Positions 49,440-59,349 of a DNA stretch of 64,000 nucleotides are shown piece by piece (the stretch's first letter is position 1; every line of letters starts with the position of its first letter). Source of the DNA: Sapria himalayana. Its lineage: Eukaryota > Streptophyta > Magnoliopsida > Malpighiales > Rafflesiaceae. Under the pieces are notes generated by a model. That model saw only the letters and a program-made list of their open reading frames with translations. It had not been told where the DNA came from and did no database searches. The DNA lies in contig JAREIK010002280.1 of NCBI GenBank assembly GCA_029783825.1, forward strand, positions 124,001 through 188,000, in the 5' to 3' direction. Both the position numbers and the translations under genes were made by a program.

Positions 49440-51900
49440 ATCTAGATGAATCCTCTTAAGAATGATGAAAACTAGATGATGCCTCTGCCAACATGCACAT
49501 TGTTTTCTCCATTTTCAAAATTGTTTATTGCACCCATTTATTTCTTTTCATTATTTTTTCCTCTCTTTTCAATATTTTCTTCTTTCTTTTCAAAATTTCA
49601 GCCTCTTTTTTTAATTCTTCAATTTACTTTTACATCTCTTCATTCTTTTGTTGTATCTCCTCAATTTCCTTTGCAAAGTAGTCTGAATATCCTACATCTA
49701 CTTGCGCAACCTCTCAACAAACATGTTATTGTAATTGGAAGATGATGATGAAGGACTCTAAATAAAACATTGATAAAATATAGATGCATGGATACCAGGA
49801 CCATAAACTCACCTTTTTTTCGGCTCCACACTAACAGCCTTAAGTAAATATGCACAACATTAATCTCTTGCTCCTTTGTAGAATGAATTGTCAATTATGA
49901 AGTAATTACAACCATATTTTCCATAGTTTTTTATAATTGTTAAAATACAACACAACTTATTAATTACTATATTAAAAAAAATTTATACCAGCACAAAAAA
50001 CTATCTTCTCGCTACTACAAAATATTTTAAAAATGAAGTTAGTAATTATATTTAATTTGTTTATAAACAATAAATTATTAGTTATGATAAAATATATACT
50101 TGAGTTTGTATTTTATCTACCATTAATGTCAAGTGATTTATTTTTAAAATTTTTTTTTATTATTTGTAATTGCCAAAATGAAACTACAAGTACAAAATGA
50201 GAAACTTATATTTATATCATTTGTGTGTTTGTCCACAAAATATTCATCCTTTTTATACATTCGCTTAAATACCTCAAATAGTATCGGCAAATGTTCTAAC
50301 TCAGTCTCCTAAAAAGAAATAACAAAAAATATTTATAACTACCTAGATGTGTCAAAAGGGCCAGTCAGCCTAGTTTAGCCGTGCCAGGCCCGATGACATA
50401 GTAAATTGGTCCGGGGACTCAACTAGATTTTTTTTTAAATCTAACTGGAAAAACTAGGTACGAACTAGCTCGACCCGGCATGTCCATGCATGACCCGACA
50501 CGACCAGCGTATGAGCTAGGCTAGTAGGCCGTGTCGGGCTGGCACTTATCAATCCGTGCCATGCAAGGCATGACATGGTTACTATACCGGGCCATGTCAG
50601 GCATGGCACCATGGCCTGATTAGGCCACCAAAAAATGGGCTAGCCAGGCCCTGCCATGCCCGTCACTTTTGACACCTCTAAATCTACCAAATATTGATAA
50701 GTTACCTTTGAACCTACAATATGTTTTGAAGGACCTAGTTTTTCACCTACTTTATATAATTGATGATTATGTGAGGCCACTTAGAACAAAGCATTGAACT
50801 CCTTACTATTATAGTATTCCTACCACCTTATCCAAACAATAAGAGAGACACTATTAAGTTTTGTATCTTTATCATACTTTTTTTTACTATTTTCCAAGCT
50901 TGTCATTGTATCTCACACTTACCACATGTTTCCATGTATCCTTTACCAATACCACCAAAACATTATTCTATTTGTATTTTTTTTACAAACACTAATAAAA
51001 TAATAATACATTGAAATGTATCTATTTTAAGAATAAATCATATTATACCAAATTAAAAAATAAGTAAATTCATGAAAGATATACCTTAAATTCTTTCGAT
51101 AAAATTTTTTCATACTTAGAAGCACTTTGCTCCACTTTATACTATCTGTAACTAATTTCTCCTTAAATATCTTTTCAATTGTATAAAAAACAGAATGAAT
51201 AAACTTGTAAGTAATTTAAAATTACACGTATATATACATATAAACAAAATACATATTTTGTGCTTTAACTAAGTTAATATTTATTTCATTTATATTTATT
51301 ATCCAAAATATTTAAACAAAAAATTTATTTTTATTATAAATGATAATATTTAATAAGTAGCATTATGATACGTTATTATTATTGTAAAATACCAAAATTT
51401 AAAAATCATTATATATTTATAATTTCATTCACATATTATTTTATATTTAATAGAAATGAAAAAAAATAAAAAATGATAATGAATATATGTAGTAAATTTT
51501 AAAAAGCTACATACTGTTTATTATCAATTATGGGCCGAACGAAGATTTTCTCATAACTTGGCATGCAAATTAAGGATTGTGAATATCTTGCCAGTACCGC
51601 TACTATAGTACCAATGCACATGCCTCCTTGGATAGGTAGAAAGAACTATCAATATCTTCTAGTGGAAAATGAGATGAAGATGGAATATCTATGGTAGTAA
51701 ATTCTGGTATCTCATGATGAGGTGATGCTAAAGTTTCCTTTTTATTGTATGTGTAGGAGAATGTAGAATGATATTTGTAGTGTTGTTATCACTTAATACA
51801 TGTAGATTTTCTTGTTCATGAACTATTTAGTTGACTTCATCTGTCCCTCCTCACATATTTAGATCCTTGACCACTTGAATGGCTACCTCTAATACCAAAA
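49440..51900 (-). pseudogene. TNPA-like Transposase_24 gene of CACTA-1, broken
   Basis: On the minus strand: a Ser/Thr-rich start near 51850, IRPIIDN near 51530, SIKWSKVLLSMKKFYRKNL near 51100, NSVSLIVWIRWYEYYNSKEF near 50820 and HIVGSK near 50710. After an intron, ETELEHLPILFEVFKRMYKK and DEYFVDKHTND follow near 50220-50310 (family ELFxxTHxKKDGxFVD). A Lys/Glu-rich coiled-coil tail ends near 49440. The intron borders GTAACT (50705) and TTTTTAG are good, and a hAT MITE lies inside that intron. Stops and frameshifts make the gene dead. It would have bound the subterminal repeats of CACTA-1. Confidence 0.75.
50344..50680. mobile_element. hAT MITE (337 bp) in the TNPA-like intron
   Basis: The left end is TAGATGTGTCAAAAGGGCC. 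The right end, read inwards from 50680, is TAGAGGTGTCAAAAGTGAC. The flanks TAACTACC (50336-50343) and AATCTACC (50681-50688) agree at 6 of 8 bases. The inside is GC-rich with decayed GGCACGG-like words. It has the same terminal motif as the complete hAT at 13589-17425, whose relatives could have mobilised it. Confidence 0.8.
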
Positions 51901-52085
51901 TCAAGTTACATAAACATCAAATTATACAGAGGTAATAAAAATAATTTATGAAAATATCATAATAACAAAATACAATGATAAACACATTGATATTAGAAAA
52001 AGTAATTAAAATAATCTAATTTAACATCCATTATTTAATGATTACAAAATGAGAATGAGAAAATAACAAGGCAGTTAATGAATTT

Positions 52086-55000
52086 TTAGTCATTATCAAA
52101 AATTTCTAAGGAATTATCATCATCTACATATTTATCATCATCTGATTTTATAATTAATTTTTCCTCATTATTTTCTTCAATATTGTCATCATCAATGTCC
52201 AAATAATTTTCATATTTACCAAGTAAAGTTTGAATTCCATCATCTGCCCCACAAATGATTGAATGAAATTCCACATTATTCTCTTGAAATATTGATACAC
52301 GCGATGGAGTAACCATAACATCTTTTTCAACAACTTTAATATCTGATCTAGGCTTTATTTTACATAGTGCTCACTAGTGACATAGATTTCTTCTTGTGGT
52401 TGGATAAGTGGTGTAATACACTTGTTCGGCTTGTACCGCAAGAATAAACGGCTCATACTTATGAATTAAATTTATTATGGTGCACATCAATAAGGTTGTA
52501 TTAATAATGAAATCTAGTACCCATATTGTAATAGGATCAAACCATTAACACTTAAACAAAATAATCCTTTTAATTGGTAAAGAAAAATACATGCAGTATA
52601 GTTTGGGCCCTTGATGCAAACACCGTCGTTCATTCCAACTCTATTTAAACCATGTTTCAAAGTATGAAATTTGCATCCATTTACATAATATATGAGATAT
52701 GTCACAAAAATTTATAATGGTTCTTTTGTAAGATCCTTTATTTATCTGTTACAAATATTTGATGAATAAAATTATACCTACAAATTGTTAAAAAATAAAT
52801 TCATAAATATATAATGTTACACGTAACTGTTTAGAACCAAGAATGATAAGTTATATACCGACATATTTTTTTAACCAATTTGCAAAATCTTTTTAAGCTT
52901 TGCATCAATTGAATCGTCATCAATATGAGATTCTCTTTGCCTTGATTCCTTAATTCCTGAGCAAATATTCTTCAAAAATAAAATTAAAGATAATTTGAAT
53001 AATTAAAAAATTATATTACATAAAAATGACAAATACATGAGAATATGAAAATATTGTAAATCTATCATAGTATAAGTTGTGACTTCCTCATAGTTCAACA
53101 AAATGTATCTCTGCACATCATGATACTCTAGGTCATCCAAAATATATCTTAATGTTGCTCTACTATATTATCTACCCATATGTCTAAAAATAGAAATCAT
53201 ATCATTTTATTCTAAGCTATCCTCCATACTATTTACATTCTTTGGTGATAATTTGTTATGCTGATTATACAATTGTGGCCGAAAGTAGTATGCACAATAT
53301 ATCAAAGCCTTTTCAACTAAGTAGGCTTTACATATCGATCCTTCAACTTTGGCTTTATTTCAAACATTAATTTTCAATTTTCTAAGATATCTAAAATAGA
53401 TATTAGAACAAAAAAAAATATTTGGCTGATACATTAAAATTTTTAGATTAACAAATAAAAAATATATTACCTCTCAAATAGATACATCCATTTGTATTAC
53501 ACAGGACATACTATCATGAATTCATAAGGCAAGTGGATTGTGAGCTAATCCATGGAATCAAATAAGTTAGGAGGAAAAATATGCTCAAGTGTGCATAAAA
53601 TAATAGGGATGTCATTTTGTAATTACTCCATTTCTTTCTTTCTTATAATATTACAAGTGAGATTCTTAAAAAAATACTCATTTTAGTTAATGCTTTTCAG
53701 ATATTTTGTGGAAGTAATTCACAGAATACTATGTATATTATCCTCTACATGAATGCATGGCAGTCATGCTTTTCATTCCAAATAACTCATGCTTCTTTAT
53801 ATCAATAATTCTTCTCATTTTAGATGCTTATCCTTTAGGGAACTTGAGCTCTATCAAATATTTGCACAAAGCTTCCTTTGCATCCATTTCAAGACTATAA
53901 CAAGCCTTAGGAAATTTAGTTGTTCATTTTTTCCTATGTAACTCTAGACGTAAACATAACTCTTTTAAATCCTCTCTTGATTTGGCATTATTTTTTGTTT
54001 TTCCTTCCATATTCATTATAGTATTAAAATATTATAAAAAAATATTCTTAATATGCATTACATCAAGTTGTGCCTAATAAAATTAATTTTTTAATAAAGA
54101 AGATTGCAAAAATTACTTTTTTTCTTTCAATTATAGTAATAATTCTTTGAAATTTGAGCATTAATACAAATTGCATCAACATCTATAACATTTTTGAACT
54201 CATATTTTTTAATTACTTTTAATATTTTATCACATGACCTCAAAGGTAGTGCACTTTTAATGATTTTATGGCCTTTCTTAAATGCATCAATATTCATCCA
54301 AAATAGGTGTTCTACATGTAATAATATATGGTGATTATCAAACCAATAAGTCTTTCATCCTTTTCTCAGATAAAATGCATATGTGTCCTCTATGTAATAA
54401 GAACAAATTAATTTTTTTGGTACTCCATCCAAACAATATTGAATATGTAGGACAGTCACTTATAATTCACATAAGTGCTGCTCACATTTTGAAGTTCTAC
54501 TTTCTAGATATACCATATGTTTTGACACCTTTCTCCCACAAAAAATTGAGCTCTACTATAAGGGGATGTAGAAAAATATCTAATTTGTCTTTTGGATTTC
54601 TCAGACCAAGCACAATAATACACAAAAATATGTATTCATCTTTCATGTACATCCATGATGATAAATTATAAGGGGTGATAATAACCGGCCATGAAGAGTA
54701 TTATTTTCTTGTTAGTCCAAATGGCCAAAATTCATATGTGCAAAGTTCTAATCAAAAATTGTGAGTTTTATTTGCACAAGATTGATGATAATCATCAAAA
54801 TATTTTCAAGAATGAGAATCTGAGAAATTTTGTATCATGTCATCTTCAATACCATGCTCTTTGTGTCAACTCACATTATTAGTAGTTGCTCCAGATACAA
54901 ATAATCTTTGAAAATAAGAATTCAATGAAAAATAATACATCTTATTGTGAGAAAATTTTATTTTTTGTCTTTTACATGCTGTAATTCTTTTGTACCGAGG

Positions 55001-55746
55001 ATAGTTATAAAAATTACATGTAATTTTTTCACTATCTATGCCCCAATATATCATGCAGTTATTAATATAGCAATGTATTTTTTCCACTGGTACCCCAAAA
55101 CCTCGTATTAACTTCTTTATACCATAAAAAATATTTATCATACGTTATTCTTTGTTAACAATTCAAATAACAACTAATATATTTTATCATAACACTTTTC
55201 TAAAAATATTTATCATACGTTAGTCTCGCCATCACAGATAATTCTGAGTAATCATATGGATTACCTTCCCAAACATTTTTTTCTGAAGCCTTTAGCATTT
55301 CATAAAATTATTTTACTAATTATATAAGGATATCATCAGTGATATCTAGAATTAATGAAGGACTAATAATATTCTTCAAAAATTTCTTGACATGTATCGT
55401 CGGGATTAACAAATTTCATTACAACATTTGAATTAATATTTTTATTTATATAATGCTTAGTTAGTTGTGTCACAACTAATTCCCTATGTTTATACTAAAC
55501 ATAATAGTTGCTAACAAATCCATTTTTTGTAATATGATATTGCACTTTGTCAACATCATAGAAACACTGATTTTGACATTTATGAGTATTACATATGCAT
55601 CTTATTTTTGTTTCATCCATAAATTCTGACTATTTTTTAGCAAAGGCAATAAATTCTTCAATCTTATCTACAAATTCATCAGTTAGAAATCCATATTTCA
55701 GTCTTAAATTTATCCATTGATGATTAGGTCCTATAATGTTTTCCAT
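52086..55746 (-). pseudogene. TNPD-like transposase (Transposase_21) of CACTA-1, broken
   Basis: This is the catalytic CACTA protein. I place the start at 55746 (MENIIGPNHQWINLRLKYGF). Order on the minus strand: Transposase-associated domain (FVDKIEEFIAFAKK, KIRCICNTHKCQN, VSNYYV); Transposase_21 core (IRGFGVPVEKIHCYINNCMI near 55090, WPVIITPYNLSSWM near 54670, LMWIINDFP and FGWSTK near 54330-54400); LCLRLELHRKK near 53940 and KMRRIIDIKKHELFGMKS near 53800; DUF4218 (NKAKVEGSICKAYLVEKALI near 53340); DUF4216 (YEPFILAVQAEQVYY near 52430); and an acidic tail to 52086. Many stops and frameshifts are present, so it is inactive. Domain order and size match intact plant TNPD. Confidence 0.85.
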
Positions 55747-55749
55747 TCC

Positions 55750-56745
55750 TATAATACATTACATTAAAATTTTTTAAATTGTAATAATATACGTAGATAT
55801 TACATAAATCTAACAAATAAGTTGCATTAAAATAATTATTAGAAAATTTTGGATTAAAATTAGATAAGGTGAGTTGTCCTAATGTCTTGAATATTTTTCA
55901 AAAGACATAAGTTGTATTTTTGTCATTTACATAAAACTAAATATTTGATTTTTATCTACACTAGATGAAATTACATTATTAAAGAAATAAAGAAAATTTG
56001 CAATGTTATAATTACTAATTTCTATTTTAATATTGAGTACTAAATAATTAGATAAACATATAATATATAATAGAAAAAAGGAATAAATTATCATTGTTAG
56101 TATATTTAAACTTATCATGAAAAATCATACAAAATAAATCACCTATCAACGAAGAATATTAATAAATGAATGGAAAAATCTTCTAATTTATATGAAGTAT
56201 GTAGTATATATAGTCATATATGATATGTGACATGTAATATAATTTTTCTTATTTTAAAATAAAGGTGGGTATTATTTATTTTGTTATAATTTTAGTAAAA
56301 TATATATTAAGCAACTATCTAAATTTTAAAATTAAATTTTCATTGTTTATAGTTTTACATTCATTACGTTTTAGCATTCTAATTGCATACCCTCGTAATC
56401 TAATTTTTTTTTTCATTTTTTTATTAATACAAAGGAACTTTTAGTATTTGTTTTAATAAATATAAATTATTTATTGTTAATGTTTTGCTATTAATATAAG
56501 TTATTCTTTTAGATTTTATTAAATTTCATGTAATCCTAGTAAGGATACAAAATGCAAAATAATTATAATTATTCTAGCTATAGGTCAATAACAAAATACA
56601 CAAAAAATGCATAACTTAATTAGGTTAGAACAAAACTTTACAAATTAAATACTGTATATATAATTTGTTTTTTTTTAATAATCTGTTTGTATAACCAAAT
56701 GTTTTTTTCTGTTTTAATATTTCATGTAAGTGCATGAAAGGAAAT
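55750..56745. other. 5' non-coding part of CACTA-1, nothing else recognised
   Basis: AT-rich sequence between the TNPD-like start and an LTR-like insertion. No ORF or repeat of note is seen. Confidence 0.45.
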
Positions 56746-56749
56746 ATTA

Positions 56750-57240
56750 AGAGGCCGGGGATGCAGCAGTAGCACAATAACAGAGGTCTCGCTGATCGGT
56801 CAGCGGGCCGAAATTTTTGAAGCAGAGCCTGACCTGTCCCATGATCCGACATGCTCCGGTTAAATGAACCGAAAGAATTTTTAATATAAAATGTTTTGTA
56901 ATTTTATTTTCGGGTGGCTATTTTTGGACCCATGGAATTGTTCATCGTCTCTCTCTCCTCTCTACGCGATTTATCACGACTGTTTTGTGTGCTGCATACT
57001 GTAAGATGATTTTCTGTTGGTTTAATCTGTAACGCATAAGCGTTTTCTGGTGGATGTAGCTAGTCGTATTGAGCGACTAGCGAACCATGTTATTTTCGGT
57101 GTTTATTTCTCGTTTTTGAGTCTGTCGTGGATGGTTGATGAATTGGATATATATATTGTTTGTTTTCTGTTGTTTCTATTGTTTCTGTATCTTAATCTCA
57201 CTATCGTGGAAGCACAATTGCCCAACATTAAAGTATAAGA
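56750..57240 (+). mobile_element. Possible LTR remnant of a Ty1-copia element
   Basis: GTGGATGTAGCTAGTCGTAT (57049) followed by GAGCGACTAGCGAACCATGT matches the segment at 24318-24356 and the conserved 3' LTR part of plant copia elements. The stretch is clearly more GC-rich than its surroundings and holds a (CT)n tract at 56948-56966. I could not define ends or a target duplication. Confidence 0.4.
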
Positions 57241-57589
57241 AAAAAAATATAAAATGTTTAATTTATCAATAATATTTATAATTGTTCAACAGAACAATAA
57301 GATAGAACCCAATATGAATGTTAAAAATAAACAAATATTATATATAACATCACACTGCATAAATATAACTAATCTCGAATATAATATATATGGAATAAAA
57401 TGCTCATTGATCAATATATGGAGGATTGACAATCCATAAATGACTCGGATGAAATTATATTCAAAACTAAAAATCTCTGAAACCTTAAGTATGTCCAATG
57501 TTTCGAAGTATTCTTCCCAAATTAATTATAATATTTCAGTGACATAAATTATTTCAATCACTATTTTAATAACAGAATAACTATCCATC

Positions 57590-57955
57590 ACATAATCATT
57601 TTAAATGATATAGCGACAGATATGCATGTCATTTCTCATCTAGCAATGAATTTAATATCCCTTGTAAAAAGTAGAAACAGATATACATTCCATTTTTACT
57701 TATAAATGGATACAAAAGTTTCCATTACAAAATATCATGCAAGCATATCCACATCCCATTTCGCATTATAATTAGCGACGGATTAAAAAAATTCAAATAT
57801 TTCTATTGCTACTTTTGAGACAAAAATTTGTTTCGTTTTAATTTTTTTCTGGTTTTGTAAATTCCATTTCTAATTAGTTTTAAATCTGTTCCTAATTTAT
57901 AAATGGATTTGGACTTTTCTAATTTTCATTTTTGAATCCGTCTTTTTATGTAGTG
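57590..57955. repeat. Right subterminal zone of CACTA-1
   Basis: Words such as TAGCGACAGAT, TAGCGACGGAT, AGAAACAGAT and AAATGGAT match those at 28300-28650 at the other end of CACTA-1. They lead to the terminal CACTACATAAAAAGAC (read inwards). Confidence 0.65.
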
Positions 57956-57990
57956 ATATATATTTACATATAAACACACATGCACATGCA

Positions 57991-58027
<37 letters not shown>

Positions 58028-58739
58028 CTATGTGTGTGTGTGTGTGTTTAAATCTATATATAAACATTTCTATATATATATATATATATAGCTATGTATA
58101 TATATATAAATATATATATGTTTATATATCCATGTATATATACACACAGAGACAAACACAATAAATGTATCTAGAATAAATACACACACACATAAATATA
58201 TATCAACATATAAATACACACACACACTGACACACAAAGACACACATACACACACAAAAATACACACACATATATGTATATATAAATGTATCTATATATG
58301 TACATACATGTTTATATATATATATATATATATATCTACACACACACACACACAAACATATCTACATATGTGTATGTGTATATATATATATATATTTCTA
58401 TTACTATTTGTTAATATATATATTTATCTTAATCCTATGCTAATTGATTTGTTGTACTGTGAGGGTGACAAAATATTATTTTGCATTATTGAAGATACGA
58501 GTTTAATAAATCACATTATTATCAAATTTAGTTTACTAATTTTTATAAAAACCTAAATTATTTTTGATTTAAAACTTAATTTTTTTTAAAAAATATGCCG
58601 AGGACAAAATAAGATTGTTATATTTTATTATAATAAAACTTAATTATTTTTGAATTTGATGTATTTTGTTTATTATTTAGGTCTCGGTACAGCAGAATTT
58701 AATTATTATGATTTTGGTGTACAAAAACACAAATATACC
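57956..58739 (-). repeat. Right inverted arm of the MULE-like element
   Basis: It begins with about 430 bp of (CA)n, (TG)n and (TA)n tracts (57956-58400), then unique AT-rich sequence. The part 58420-58500 is the reverse of 27900-27980, and 58540-58739 is the reverse of 27643-27870. The unequal arm lengths come from the microsatellites. Confidence 0.75.
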
Positions 58740-58748
58740 TTCAATTTT

Positions 58749-59349
58749 AAACTTATTTGATAATTTCTTATAAAAATTAAAAATTTTATTTTAAACAATT
58801 ATTTCATGAAATGCAAACCTATGGTAATTTGACAACATATTTTTCCCGAGGCTTATCAAATTTGGTGAAAGATACAGAAGTATTTAATCTAATTTTTTTT
58901 TTTATTTTGATGTTTTATTCCATCTATTTAATTAAATTCATAATGTTTATTTCATCTAAATAATATTTTTTTATTGTTTGTTGATATTTTATTACTGAAA
59001 ATCGTGGATGATAGTAATTATTAATTGTTGACTATGATGTCCAGGATGTTGAGCATTCTGCAACTGGAAGTTAGGAGGATTTTGATCCGTTTTTTGGCGC
59101 CTGTTGTGGTCTTTTCCAGCTATTGAGCTGTTGAATATTGCGTGATTGCTGTTTAGGTGGGGTGGGAACTGGATTGTATTGTTGATATCTCAGCGCCTGG
59201 CGGCCAACCAACGGCCATAAACCCTAATGTTTATGCGGCCTCGACCCAAGACTTCTGTTTTCAGGATTGAGTAATTGTTTCTTCATCTTTCCTACTGAGC
59301 GGGGGTTATATCTTATCACATGATCAACATACATTCCCGATCTCTATCC
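58749..59349 (+). promoter_or_regulatory. Upstream region and 5' leader of the importin gene
   Basis: The 601 bp between the MULE target duplication and the start codon. The last 300 bp are GC-richer. They contain a telo-box AAACCCTAA at 59219-59227 next to ACGGCC, a combination often found upstream of housekeeping plant genes. The transcription start and a TATA box cannot be fixed from sequence. Confidence 0.45.

Larger units (their letters stand above)
28249..57955 (-). mobile_element. CACTA-1 (En/Spm-like) transposon, split by two younger CACTAs
   Basis: The left end is TACTACAAAAAAGACAAAAT (28249). The right end, read inwards from 57955, is CACTACATAAAAAGACGGAT. They align with one gap and few differences and continue with (T)CAGAAATG against (T)CAAAAATG. 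Without the two nested CACTAs the element is about 9.3 kb, a normal CACTA size. It carries TNPD-like and then TNPA-like genes on the minus strand, so its 5' end is at the right. A tandem pair in its 3' subterminal zone (28511-28570 and 43387-43448) now lies on both sides of CACTA-2, which ties the two halves together. The 3-bp target duplication is not conserved; both flanks are microsatellites. Confidence 0.75.
27643..58739. mobile_element. MULE-like element with long inverted arms, filled by nested transposons
   Basis: The left arm starts GGGAAATTTGTGTTTTTATA at 27643. The right arm, read inwards on the minus strand from 58739, starts GGTATATTTGTGTTTTTGTA. The match goes on for several hundred bp: TAAGTTTT, ACAACAAATCAATTA and CATAGGATTAAGATA occur in the same order in both. 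Directly outside lie TTCAATTTT at 27634-27642 and TTCAATTTT at 58740-58748, an exact 9-bp target duplication. Long inverted arms plus a 9-bp duplication are the signature of Mutator-like elements. No MULE transposase was recognised, so the element was non-autonomous. Everything between the arms belongs to later insertions. Confidence 0.8.

Noticed and set aside
58070..58556. Open frames on both strands in the right MULE arm
   Set aside because: Microsatellite translation; no coding features.
59320..59349. Upstream in-frame ATG of the importin gene as the start
   Set aside because: The ten extra residues have no counterpart in the family, whose members begin like MDIQNL at the second ATG (59350).
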